From a virus, in IMG/VR virus record IMGVR_UViG_3300035670_000659, positions 1-37,302 of that record: a stretch of DNA of 37,302 nucleotides; one strand, written 5' to 3'. A program made the position numbers and the translations under genes. The notes beneath the pieces are model-generated. The model did no database searches. It was given only the letters and a program-made list of their open reading frames with translations, and was not told the DNA's origin. The stretch's first letter is position 1, and every line of letters begins with the position of its first letter. Positions 1 to 6,321 of this stretch are shown here, piece by piece.

Positions 1-87
1 TTCTACCTGATTAAATGTGAAGACAGTTACTACGAGCGCATGGAAGACGAAGTTTACATTTTACAGGACGACAACAATGAAACCTGA
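1..87 (+). CDS. 3' end of the small hypothetical gene that wraps around the contig ends
   Basis: These are the last 28 codons and stop of the gene seen whole at 36993-37250. The two copies are identical because the contig ends overlap. The reading frame ends in DDNNET and overlaps the start of the next gene (ATG at 77). It should not be counted as a separate gene once the contig is circularised. Confidence 0.85.
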   Translation, partial: FYLIKCEDSYYERMEDEVYILQDDNNET

Positions 88-126
88 ACACGAACAATTT
101 AAAAAGAACCTAGACGGCTCGACTAA
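1..126. repeat. Left copy of the terminal direct overlap (circular or permuted genome)
   Basis: Bases 1-126 are identical to 37164-37289. Beyond that, bases 127-134 differ at six of eight positions from 37290-37297, and bases 135-139 match 37298-37302 again. Such an overlap is what an assembler leaves when reading round a circular or circularly permuted genome. A true short terminal repeat is the alternative. Confidence 0.9.
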
Positions 127-328
127 GCGAGTGATAATCGGCTACATTCAAGAGCACCGTGCGAATGAGGACATGAGGTTTGGTGAGTGGTTGTACCTAG
201 TGTTATCAAGGGCCTTGTTTGCCGATAATAAAGAGACCATCCCAAGTCCTGAACAAATTGGGATGAAGCTGTATAAGATTGATGACTACGAATTGTCTCA
301 GCTTATTAAACAGGAGATTGAACAATGA
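77..328 (+). CDS. Hypothetical protein, 83 aa
   Basis: I do not recognise this family. The start ATG at 77 overlaps the end of the upstream gene; an in-frame ATG at 17 lies inside that gene's coding sequence and is rejected. The protein is charged and predicted mostly helical (KPEHEQFKKNLDG at the start, QLIKQEIEQ at the end), with no membrane segment. Its TGA overlaps the ATG of the next gene, so it belongs to the same transcript as the following accessory genes. A variant of this gene's 5' part appears at 37240-37302, with residues V-I replaced by H-L while the preceding Lys-Arg is kept through synonymous codons. Confidence 0.75.
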   Translation: MKPEHEQFKKNLDGSTKRVIIGYIQEHRANEDMRFGEWLYLVLSRALFADNKETIPSPEQIGMKLYKIDDYELSQLIKQEIEQ

Positions 329-1029
329 CCAAAAAACGCTATAAGTTCATGTACGAGGACGGCAAGAAACTTAAGTCAAAACATGGTGATGAGAGGTTTG
401 ATATTGGCAAGTGGTATCACCTCGACAAGGAAAGAGACGTCAAGTTGTGTTCCTACGGTTTTCACTGTTCAAAACAGATCAATCAAGCATTCTCATATAT
501 ACCGGGTGATGTATTGGCTGTTGTTGAAGTTAATGGTGATCACGATGATTCCGACGACAAGGAGTGCTACCGCTCAATGAAAATCATTAAGGCATATAAG
601 TGGACAGAGTTAGACAGCGTTGCGCTTGCGGTGTTTGCAGCCGAACAGGTTATCGGTATTTTTGAGAAAGAATACCGCGATGATGATCGCCCACGAAAGG
701 CTATAGAAGCCGCCAAAAGGTACTTAGAAAACCCAACCGATAGAAACGCCGTCGATGCCGCCCATGCCGCCGCCGATGCCGCCGATGCCGTCGATGCCGC
801 CGATGCCGCCGCCCGTGCCGTCGCCCGTGCCGCCCATGCCGCCTATGCCGCCGATGCCGCCTATGCCGCCGCCGATGCCGTCGATGCCGCCGATGCCGCC
901 TATGCCGCCGTCGATGCCGTCGATGCCGCCGATGCCGCCTATGCCGCCGATGCCGCCCATGCCGCCCTAGTCAAGATAATAGAAAAGTGGATGGTCGAAA
1001 GAGTAGGGAGCCTTGAGGAAATAACATGA
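325..1029 (+). CDS. DUF7666-like protein with a C-terminal Ala-Asp/Tyr/His repeat tail
   Basis: The N-terminal about 115 residues (YKFMYEDGKKLKS, GFHCSKQINQAF, GDVLAVVEVNG) resemble the phage-associated DUF7666 domain of unknown function. Residues 142-213 are a low-complexity tail of alternating Ala and Asp, Tyr, His or Val, written almost entirely as GCC-NAT hexamers. A short charged helix (KIIEKWMVERVGSLEEIT) closes the protein. Related phage proteins also tend to end in Ala-rich AAYAA/AADAA repeats, which probably form a long helix; that is recall, not a search. SD CAGGAG lies upstream of ATG 325, and the stop overlaps the next ATG. Tract length could vary in frame by 6-bp steps. Function unknown. 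Confidence 0.75.
   Translation: MTKKRYKFMYEDGKKLKSKHGDERFDIGKWYHLDKERDVKLCSYGFHCSKQINQAFSYIPGDVLAVVEVNGDHDDSDDKECYRSMKIIKAYKWTELDSVALAVFAAEQVIGIFEKEYRDDDRPRKAIEAAKRYLENPTDRNAVDAAHAAADAADAVDAADAAARAVARAAHAAYAADAAYAAADAVDAADAAYAAVDAVDAADAAYAADAAHAALVKIIEKWMVERVGSLEEIT
748..966 (+). repeat. Tandem 6-bp repeat (GCC-NAT) inside the DUF7666-like gene
   Basis: About 219 bp consist of GCC alternating with GAT, TAT, CAT, GTC or CGT. The period is 6 bp, with higher-order units such as GCCGATGCCGCCTATGCC. Reading it on the other strand or in other frames gives long spurious Gly/Ile or Pro/Met ORFs. Confidence 0.95.
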
Positions 1030-1385
1030 TTACTCCACTTGAACCCCATCAAATTTTCGTTTTCGGCTCTAACAGTGACGGCATTCATGCTGGCGGAGCC
1101 GCTAGACAAGCCCTAGAGTGGGGCGCGGTCATCGGCATAGGTCATGGGCTTATGGGTCAAACCTACGCCATAGATACCATGAGTGGCCTGCACGCTATTT
1201 ACTTGCAGGCGCTGCAATTCAAACAGGTAGCTGAGTTGTTGCCAGACAAAGAGTTCCTGCTCACGCCAGTTGGCACAGGTATAGCTGGCTACACCGAAGG
1301 CCGTATCGCACCTTTTTTTGAGAGTTTACCAAGTAATGTAACTAAAGTAGGATGGAGTAAACAGAAAATGAGTAACGGCAAGTGA
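1026..1385 (+). CDS. Macro-domain-like phage protein (A1S_2505-type)
   Basis: This 119-aa protein begins with IFVFGSNSDGIHAGGAARQA followed by GIGHGLMGQTYAI. That pattern (FGSN..G.HGGGAA....GA..G.G.GL.G.SYAI) is typical of the small phage A1S_2505-like family, which has a macro-like ADP-ribose-binding fold. TPVGTGIAGY later supplies the second phosphate-binding loop. By family it may bind or process an ADP-ribose-type ligand; its role in this phage is unknown, and counter-defence is one inference. It overlaps the preceding stop (ATGA), so it is translationally coupled. No signal peptide or membrane segment. Confidence 0.75.
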   Translation: MITPLEPHQIFVFGSNSDGIHAGGAARQALEWGAVIGIGHGLMGQTYAIDTMSGLHAIYLQALQFKQVAELLPDKEFLLTPVGTGIAGYTEGRIAPFFESLPSNVTKVGWSKQKMSNGK

Positions 1386-1474
1386 GTAGAGCTTCAACTA
1401 GACCGTATAAACGAGGAGGACAGACAATGATTAAACCCACAACAGGTCAAAATAACTTAAACAAGGAGGCTAAC

Positions 1475-1801
1475 ATGGCCAAAGAGAATACAATAGAACT
1501 AAACGGTAAAAAGTACATCGAATACGATGAGTATAAAAAAGGCTTAAAGCCAGCCGTAGAAACAGACCACGTCATTGTGATAGCGCAGCGTGGCTGGATA
1601 TTTGAGGGCTACAAGGACAAATCAGTTAAAGACAAAATCCAGCTACTAAATGCCAATGTCGTACGTTCATGGTCAAACGGTAGGGGTATCGGTGGGCTGA
1701 CGCTCTACGCACATAAAGGTGATTACAAGCTTGACACAGTAGGTACAGTTTCGTTCCCGAACGAAGGGGTAATCTGCACTATCGACATAGTAGAGTGGTA
1801 A
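1475..1801 (+). CDS. Hypothetical protein with compact beta-rich domain
   Basis: I chose ATG 1475 (MAKENTIELNGKKYIEY) because AAGGAGG ends six bases before it. A second in-frame ATG at 1427 also has a strong SD (GAGGAGGA) and would add 16 residues (MIKPTTGQNNLNKEAN), so two isoforms are possible. A GTG at 1382 is further upstream and less likely. The protein has alternating strands (HVIVIAQRGWIFEGY, GGLTLYAHKGDY, VICTIDIVEW) and resembles small phage hypotheticals. No known motif is recognised. It ends just before the Gly/Tyr repeat gene, in the same operon. Confidence 0.7.
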   Translation: MAKENTIELNGKKYIEYDEYKKGLKPAVETDHVIVIAQRGWIFEGYKDKSVKDKIQLLNANVVRSWSNGRGIGGLTLYAHKGDYKLDTVGTVSFPNEGVICTIDIVEW

Positions 1802-1803
1802 TC

Positions 1804-2097
1804 ATGGGTTACGTCAGAAATCCTAATAGTGCGGATGAAGTTCAGCCAATGGTATTGCAAGACACGTCGTACGGCTACGGCGACGGCGACGGCTACGGCT
1901 ACGGCTACGGCTACGGCAACGGCTACGGCTACGGCAACGGCTACGGCTACGGCTACGGCAACGGCGACGGCGACGGCTACGGCTACGGCTACGGCAACGG
2001 CTACGGCTACGGCAACGGCTACGGCTACGGCTACGGCTACGGCTACGGCGACGGCTACGGCGACGGCAACGGCAACGGCTACGGCGGTATCCTATGA
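1804..2097 (+). CDS. Gly-Tyr/Asn/Asp low-complexity repeat protein
   Basis: A 22-residue leader (MGYVRNPNSADEVQPMVLQ) is followed by about 72 residues of strict Gly-X alternation with X = Tyr, Asn or Asp, ending GGIL. The DNA is GGC-TAC, GGC-AAC or GGC-GAC. The fixed reading frame with a sensible unique N terminus and C terminus supports this frame over the Thr/Ala and Arg/Ser shadow frames. The start follows the preceding stop by two bases, with no good SD, which suggests coupling. Gly/Tyr repeats tend to be disordered or self-associating; the function here is unknown. Confidence 0.65.
   Translation: MGYVRNPNSADEVQPMVLQDTSYGYGDGDGYGYGYGYGNGYGYGNGYGYGYGNGDGDGYGYGYGNGYGYGNGYGYGYGYGYGDGYGDGNGNGYGGIL
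1872..2085 (+). repeat. Tandem 6-bp repeat (GGC-NAC) inside the Gly/Tyr gene
   Basis: About 214 bp of GGC alternating with TAC, AAC or GAC, period 6 bp. Only the first base of the second codon varies. It parallels the GCC-NAT repeat 0.9 kb upstream but has a different unit and encodes a different dipeptide. Confidence 0.95.
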
Positions 2098-2181
2098 CAA
2101 AGCAGCCAAGCACAATACTACTAAGCGAGCGTTCTTTGTAGGGCTTGGGGCTTAATTTAGATAATAACGAAAGGTGAGCAG

Positions 2182-2442
2182 ATGGCTTTAGCAAGAAAAG
2201 TACAACTAACTGCGTTTCAAGGTCAGCTTGTAGGTAAGGCTATGGATTGGCCAGCTGAGATGATCGGTCAAGACATCTACCTTGTAATGGATATGGAAAT
2301 GCCTAGCTACGAAACGGAAAAGGCTAGCAGCATCAAAGTGTACGAGTCTACCCCTAAAAAGTGTAGATTCCAATTCACCGGCGGCTACTCAATGGCCGGT
2401 GACATGCCCGCAATCTACAAACTTGTTGAGGTGTCGTCGTGA
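2182..2442 (+). CDS. Hypothetical protein, 86 aa
   Basis: Start ATG 2182 is preceded by GAAAGGTGAGCAG. Sequence features: VQLTAFQGQLVGKAMDWPAE, DIYLVMDMEMPSY, KKCRFQFTGGYSMAG. It is predicted to be mixed alpha/beta and soluble. No family is recognised. The same GAAAGGTGAGCA leader precedes the next small gene at 2474, suggesting that the two translation starts are related by duplication or share an mRNA element. Confidence 0.7.
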   Translation: MALARKVQLTAFQGQLVGKAMDWPAEMIGQDIYLVMDMEMPSYETEKASSIKVYESTPKKCRFQFTGGYSMAGDMPAIYKLVEVSS

Positions 2443-2473
2443 AAATTATATACAGGAAAGGTGAGCAAGAATC

Positions 2474-2602
2474 ATGGCGGACTTAAAAACTCTAAGATTA
2501 ACAGCAAAAGATTTTAAAAAAGGCAATAGCTACTGGTCTGTCTACATAGGTAAGACTGACGTATCTGATTACGATGGTGAACATGTTGCAAAAGATAGCT
2601 AA
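2474..2602 (+). CDS. Small hypothetical protein, 42 aa
   Basis: ATG 2474 follows GGAAAGGTGAGCAAGAATC and encodes MADLKTLRLTAKDFKKG followed by SYWSVYIGKTDVSDYDGEHV and a stop. Codon use matches its neighbours, and the SD is the same as that of the gene at 2182. It overlaps the next gene in another frame. Function unknown. Confidence 0.55.
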   Translation: MADLKTLRLTAKDFKKGNSYWSVYIGKTDVSDYDGEHVAKDS

Positions 2603-2831
2603 CGACATTCGACATTGGATCTTAGGCTCACCGAGGATAGACCCGACAAGCTGGAAGCAGATTGATGTTATACAGTATAATGATATTTACATAGAAATAA
2701 TGCAAGATATGGACGATCCTAATAACTACTCTGTTTCATGGATGCAGTGGATGCCTAACGGTTTTCCAGTAAGGGAGGTCAAACAGATACATGGGAATGA
2801 CAAGCGAACAAGCAAAAGAAGTAGCACGTAA
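2583..2831 (+). CDS. Hypothetical protein, about 82 aa
   Basis: An open frame runs to 2831. I favour ATG 2583 (MLQKIANDIRHWILG), with GGTGA just upstream; ATG 2574 is the alternative. Trp-rich C-terminal segments (YSVSWMQWMPNGFPVREV) suggest a small folded domain. It overlaps the 42-aa gene by 20 bp and the 58-aa gene by 41 bp, so these genes are likely co-translated. No family is recognised. Confidence 0.55.
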   Translation: MLQKIANDIRHWILGSPRIDPTSWKQIDVIQYNDIYIEIMQDMDDPNNYSVSWMQWMPNGFPVREVKQIHGNDKRTSKRSST

Positions 2832-2967
2832 GCTTCGTGAGAAGTTTGGTGATGATTATTACAGCAAAATAAGTAAAGGCCAGAAACGCAATACGGTCGG
2901 CTTTGCGCATGGTAAAGTTGACCCTCGCGTAGCTGGCGCTAAGGGTGGTAAGTCTAAGAAAAAATAG
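2791..2967 (+). CDS. Small basic hypothetical protein, 58 aa
   Basis: ATG 2791 is preceded by AAGGGAGGTC with 13-bp spacing. The product starts MGMTSEQAKEVARKLREKFG and ends in a Lys/Gly-rich tail (AKGGKSKKK). Such tails are common in small nucleic-acid-binding proteins, but no fold is recognised. It is the last gene before the promoter at 2969-2997. Confidence 0.6.
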   Translation: MGMTSEQAKEVARKLREKFGDDYYSKISKGQKRNTVGFAHGKVDPRVAGAKGGKSKKK

Positions 2968-2968
2968 T

Positions 2969-2997
2969 TTGCATAAGCATGAACACTAATGTATAAT
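2969..2997 (+). promoter_or_regulatory. Sigma-70 promoter of the recombination operon
   Basis: TTGCAT at 2969-2974, a 17-bp spacer and a perfect TATAAT at 2992-2997 in the context AATGTATAATC. Transcription would start near 3004, about 18 bases before the Zn-finger gene. It shares the G-TATAAT form with three other promoters in the window. Confidence 0.8.
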
Positions 2998-3021
2998 CAG
3001 TAGTGTTAAAAAGGAACAACT

Positions 3022-3222
3022 ATGGATAAAGTAAAAAACCCGACTACGACGTTGGGCAAGAAGTTCAACGATATGGTTGACAGCTTAGAAGAATGCCCAC
3101 ATCCAGAGCTAGTAAGCCGAACGGTGTCTATGACAATGTATAACCTAGTAAAGGTTGAATTGTGTCTTGCTTGCGGTGACGTGACCACAACACACATGCG
3201 GAGGGAACATGTCTCTGAATAG
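3022..3222 (+). CDS. Small putative zinc-binding protein, 66 aa
   Basis: The first gene of the recombination operon, with SD AAAAAGGAACAAC and ATG 3022. The motifs C-P-H-P-E and LCLACGDVTTTHMRRE give Cys/His pairs (CxH and CxxC) that could hold one zinc ion. The middle part (VSMTMYNLVKVEL) forms strands. It overlaps the ERF gene by 14 bp. By position it may assist single-strand annealing or be a small regulator; no specific family is recognised. Confidence 0.7.
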   Translation: MDKVKNPTTTLGKKFNDMVDSLEECPHPELVSRTVSMTMYNLVKVELCLACGDVTTTHMRREHVSE

Positions 3223-3826
3223 CAAACTGCTCAACATCCAGCAAGAGTTGAAGGCTGAGAAGTCTCTGCATAATAAGTTTGGTGGATTCAACTATAGAAG
3301 CGCTGAAACAATACTCGAAGCACTTAAGCAACACCTAAAGAAGCACGAGCTGATCCTGACTATGAGCGACGAAGTAATCGCGATCGGTGATCGTGTGTAT
3401 GTACGCTCAACTGCACGATTGGTAACTACAGGTGAAGAAGCTGAACAGGTCGGCGAAGTGCACGGTTGGGCTCGAGAGCAGTTAGAGAAGAAAGGTATGG
3501 ACGCCTCGCAGATTACTGGCGCAGCATCGTCATACGCTCGTAAGTACGCTCTGTGCGGTCTTTTTGCCATAGACGATGGAAGAGACGCGGATAGTCAAGA
3601 TAACAGCACACAGGCCTCAGAAACGGCTCAGGAGCAAAGTATGGGTAGTCAGGACTTTCCAGCTACCACAAAGCAAAAAGCTTTTATGCTGAAACTATGG
3701 GCTGAGATCACCGAAGATGACGACTTCCAGCAGTGGTATAAAGCTGAGTACAATGAAGAAGCCAGCGCCATGACAAGCGAACGCGCGTCAGAGGTCATCG
3801 ACCGCCTAAAGGAGAAAAACGTATGA
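3209..3826 (+). CDS. erf: ERF-family single-strand annealing protein
   Basis: This 205-aa protein matches the ERF superfamily: N-terminal helix LLNIQQELKAEKSLHNKFG, then GFNYRSAETILEALKQHL, a beta sheet (VYVRSTARLVTT) and the hallmark segment QITGAASSYARKYALCGLFA. Family members form rings on single-stranded DNA and anneal complementary strands in phage recombination and genome circularisation. The C terminus (residues about 150-205) carries an acidic linker and a helical domain. SD GGAGGG precedes ATG 3209. It is followed with an ATGA overlap by a small HTH gene and then a resolvase-like nuclease, a coherent recombination operon. Confidence 0.9.
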   Translation: MSLNSKLLNIQQELKAEKSLHNKFGGFNYRSAETILEALKQHLKKHELILTMSDEVIAIGDRVYVRSTARLVTTGEEAEQVGEVHGWAREQLEKKGMDASQITGAASSYARKYALCGLFAIDDGRDADSQDNSTQASETAQEQSMGSQDFPATTKQKAFMLKLWAEITEDDDFQQWYKAEYNEEASAMTSERASEVIDRLKEKNV

Positions 3827-3951
3827 GCATGTCTAAGAAGATCGGAATACTGCGTCGACAAGGTAAAACCAACGCTCAGATAGCACGCCACCTAAAGGTC
3901 AGTGTTGAAACGATTGAGGCTATCATGCAGATAGAGAGCTTTGCGAAGTGA
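3823..3951 (+). CDS. Small helix-turn-helix protein, 42 aa
   Basis: MSMSKKIGILRRQGKTNAQI followed by ARHLKVSVETIEAIM is a textbook resolvase/LuxR-like HTH of about 35 residues with almost nothing else. The start overlaps the ERF stop (ATGA; SD AAAGGAG) and the stop overlaps the GTG of the next gene, so it is firmly embedded in the operon. It may bind DNA as an autoregulator or an accessory to recombination; the role is inferred. Confidence 0.75.
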   Translation: MSMSKKIGILRRQGKTNAQIARHLKVSVETIEAIMQIESFAK

Positions 3952-4337
3952 AAGCAAACACCCACTCATCTAAAAAGGCAAAGGGCAAGCGTCTCGAACA
4001 AGCCGTTGCAAAGGCCTACAGACAGTACGAAGTAGACGAGACAGCACGCCCGATGCCTATGAGTGGAGCTATGACACACTTTAAGGGTGACGTATTCAAG
4101 CAGAACGATTACATGTTTGTCGATGAGTGCAAAAACACTGAACGTATCAAGTTTTGGGATTTTTGGGAACAGGCTGTTAGCCAAGCGTCAAACGGCAGAA
4201 AGCCTGTACTTCACGTATCCGCTAACCATCGGCCGATAGTAACGTGCATAAGCCTTGAGGATTATATGGATATGAGAAAATCTGTATTAGACTTAGAGAA
4301 CTACGTCAATGAGTTAGAAAGACGACTCGATGCCTAA
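3948..4337 (+). CDS. Holliday-junction-resolvase-like PD-(D/E)XK nuclease
   Basis: 129 aa from GTG 3948, overlapping the preceding TGA. The order KGKRLEQAVAKAYRQ (N-terminal Glu helix), PMPMSGAMTHFKGDVF (Asp) and YMFVDECKNTE (E-x-K) fits the PD-(D/E)XK core of small Hjc-like or phage resolvases. The C-terminal helix (LENYVNELERRLDA) may be a dimer coiled coil. Placed after ERF, it probably trims or resolves recombination intermediates; a general nuclease is the alternative. Confidence 0.75.
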   Translation: MKANTHSSKKAKGKRLEQAVAKAYRQYEVDETARPMPMSGAMTHFKGDVFKQNDYMFVDECKNTERIKFWDFWEQAVSQASNGRKPVLHVSANHRPIVTCISLEDYMDMRKSVLDLENYVNELERRLDA

Positions 4338-4425
4338 ATCGTTTGCTGCACGCAGCCTGGACCTTCTATTACCCATAGTCATAGTTGTTCCTTCCAGGCT
4401 GCGTAGAGTAAAGGAGACACTATGA
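4330..4425 (+). CDS. Possible 31-aa leader ORF ahead of the glycan island
   Basis: ATG 4330 opens a 31-codon frame (starting MPKSFAARSLDLLLPIVIVV) whose TGA overlaps the ATG of the glycosyltransferase at 4422. It has a short hydrophobic stretch and a basic end. The same bases form the 12-bp inverted repeat at 4350-4404, so the open frame may be incidental. Coupling to the downstream start is the main argument for translation. Confidence 0.3.
   Translation: MPKSFAARSLDLLLPIVIVVPSRLRRVKETL
4350..4404 (+). promoter_or_regulatory. Large hairpin upstream of the glycosyltransferase cluster
   Basis: ACGCAGCCTGGA (4350-4361) pairs perfectly with TCCAGGCTGCGT (4393-4404) across a 31-nt loop. No U-tract follows, so it is not a simple intrinsic terminator. 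It lies immediately before the SD (AAAGGAG) of the first glycosyltransferase and may be a processing site, mRNA stabiliser or protein-binding element. Confidence 0.6.
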
Positions 4426-5369
4426 GAATAATATTTGTCGGCAATTTTACCGTTAATTACAGCTCAGAGAATCACCATAAGCAATCATTAGAAGCACTCG
4501 GCCATACCGTCGTACCACTACAGGAAGGCACCGCTAGCACTAAGCAGATATTCAAGGCCGCTATAGGCGCCGACGCACTTGTGTGGGTACATACGCATGG
4601 CTGGATGACGGACCAGAGGTATATCACAACTGAGAAGCTATTCCAGAACCTTAAACATATCGGCATACCAACACTTACTTATCATCTCGATCTGTGGAGA
4701 GGCTTAGCAAGGGAAAAAGATCTAGCAGAGGATCCGTTTTACTCGCACATTGAGCACTTTTTCACAGTCGACAAGCTTATGGCTGATTGGTTTAACGACA
4801 ACACAGATGTCAAAGGTCACTTTATGCCACCAGGAGTATTACACACCGAATGTGTCATCAGAGAACCGCAAGAAGTAGAGTACGAGGTCATCTTTGTGGG
4901 GTCTAAGGGCTACCATCCGGAGTGGCCATACCGACCACAGCTTATTGACTGGTTACGCGAGACGTATGGCAGCAAGTTCTTACATGTTGGTGGTGATGGC
5001 GATACTGGTACAGTCAGAGGATTAGGACTAAACCAGATATACGCAAATGCGAAAGTAGCCGTTGGTGATACGTTAAACATCGGTTTCAACTATCCTTACT
5101 ACACCAGTGATAGGCTGATGGAGTCTACTGGTAGAGGCGGTTTTACTATTTACCCTCGGATTAAGGGACTAGATGATCTGTATGAAGATGGCAAGGAAGT
5201 AGTCTACTACAAGCATGGTGACTTCGATGATTTAAAAGAGAAGATTGACTATTACCTCACACATGACGAAGAGCGACAGCGCATCAGGCTGCTTGGCCAC
5301 AAACGAGCCATGATTGATCACACCTACATGCATAGATGGTCGAGCATACTGGAGGTCATAAATGGATGA
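4422..5369 (+). CDS. GT-B glycosyltransferase, CgeB-like
   Basis: 315 aa. The N terminus IIFVGNFTVNYSSENH starts a Rossmann fold. The middle holds HFFTVDKLMADWF and VIFVGSKGYH, and the C-terminal domain holds NQIYANAKVAVGD, RLMESTGRGGFTIYP and a KRAMIDHTYMHRW tail. This matches CgeB/DUF3880-type glycosyltransferases, which move a sugar from a nucleotide donor to a protein or glycan. First of the island; SD AAAGGAG. The acceptor cannot be told from sequence; virion protein, DNA and host surface are all possible. Confidence 0.8.
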   Translation: MRIIFVGNFTVNYSSENHHKQSLEALGHTVVPLQEGTASTKQIFKAAIGADALVWVHTHGWMTDQRYITTEKLFQNLKHIGIPTLTYHLDLWRGLAREKDLAEDPFYSHIEHFFTVDKLMADWFNDNTDVKGHFMPPGVLHTECVIREPQEVEYEVIFVGSKGYHPEWPYRPQLIDWLRETYGSKFLHVGGDGDTGTVRGLGLNQIYANAKVAVGDTLNIGFNYPYYTSDRLMESTGRGGFTIYPRIKGLDDLYEDGKEVVYYKHGDFDDLKEKIDYYLTHDEERQRIRLLGHKRAMIDHTYMHRWSSILEVING

Positions 5370-6084
5370 CATGGTAAAAACTCATATTAATGGCAAGTGG
5401 GATCTTTGGCTAACCAAGCCGCGGTCAATGCGCGAGCAATGGGATATAGATAACGGTGGTTGGGAAGTCAAGCGTATGGAAGCCTTGCACGATGTTATTG
5501 CCACCGACGACGTTGTGTATTACGTTGGCTCAGAGGTAGGAGACTTAGCAGCGTTGTGCCAAACGTGGGGCGCTGGAATGGTTTTATTCGAGCCAAACCC
5601 AAAGGTGTGGAGTGGCACGCGCGCAATATGGGAAGCTAACAATTTGAAAACGCCTATATGCATTGAAGGCTTTGCAAGCGATCAGACAACGACATGGGAC
5701 AGCGATTATATATACGTTGGCAAATGGCCAGAGAACGCGTCTAGGCCGATTGAAGGTGCACACGGCTTTAAAGAGTTGGATAAGGAAGGCCAATCGTATC
5801 CACAGATACGGATAGATGATGTATATGCTAATAAGCGGATACCGCCGCCTACGATAATCGCCTTAGATGTTGAAGGCTCTGAGGGTAGGGTACTACGAGG
5901 CGCTGAGCAGACGTTGGCTAAACACCGTCCAACTATCTTTCTGTCCTTGCATCCAGAGTTCTTACACGAACAGTATGGGGAGTGGGGCGCTGAGCTAAGA
6001 AAATGGATCATAGATATTGGCTATGAGGAAACACTGCTCGAGTACCCGATGCATGAAGTTCATTTAATGTACACAGGTAAATAA
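5362..6084 (+). CDS. FkbM-family SAM-dependent methyltransferase
   Basis: 240 aa. The SAM-binding loop is YYVGSEVGDLAALCQTWG followed by VLFEPNPKVW, and the FkbM signature IALDVEGSEGRVLRGAE lies at residues about 172-188. FkbM enzymes methylate hydroxyls, often on sugars. Among glycosyltransferases it most likely O-methylates the glycan they build. It overlaps the upstream gene by 8 bp, with SD GGAGG. C-terminal LHPEFL and LEYPMHEVHLM are also typical of the family. Confidence 0.85.
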   Translation: MDDMVKTHINGKWDLWLTKPRSMREQWDIDNGGWEVKRMEALHDVIATDDVVYYVGSEVGDLAALCQTWGAGMVLFEPNPKVWSGTRAIWEANNLKTPICIEGFASDQTTTWDSDYIYVGKWPENASRPIEGAHGFKELDKEGQSYPQIRIDDVYANKRIPPPTIIALDVEGSEGRVLRGAEQTLAKHRPTIFLSLHPEFLHEQYGEWGAELRKWIIDIGYEETLLEYPMHEVHLMYTGK

Positions 6085-6093
6085 GGAGGCATT

Positions 6094-6321
6094 ATGTCAA
6101 ACAATATTAAACCTATCCAATATCGTAGAGTCTACAACGAGAAAGGCGACTTTGAGCAGCTTGAGCTGAGTCAGGATGGAAACGTTATCCAAATCAGTCT
6201 TGCGCATCCGACTCCACACTATAGTGGTTATCGTTGGGATGAGGTCAAAGACATCATTGACAAGCACCAAAAAGCAGTTACATCTGAGACGAGTAAGAAC
6301 ATAGAGGAATCATACAAGTAG
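6094..6321 (+). CDS. Hypothetical protein, 75 aa
   Basis: ATG 6094, SD AAGGAGG. It is a charged soluble protein (QYRRVYNEKGDFEQLELSQD, DEVKDIIDKHQK) with no recognised family. It sits between the methyltransferase and the second glycosyltransferase, with one base between its stop and the next ATG. Confidence 0.7.
   Translation: MSNNIKPIQYRRVYNEKGDFEQLELSQDGNVIQISLAHPTPHYSGYRWDEVKDIIDKHQKAVTSETSKNIEESYK

Noticed and set aside
724-970. Gly/Ile and Pro/Met repeat ORFs over the first hexamer array
   Set aside because: Shadows of the GCC-NAT repeat; the Ala-rich frame continues a clear upstream domain.
748-2085. Diversity-generating retroelement or CRISPR array
   Set aside because: There is no reverse transcriptase, no template repeat, no spacers between repeats and no cas gene; the arrays are simple in-frame hexamers.
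1829-2155. Long Thr-Ala repeat ORF and an Arg-Ser repeat ORF on the other strand
   Set aside because: They are frame shadows of the GGC-NAC hexamer array. The Gly-X frame has a sensible unique N terminus and fits the operon.
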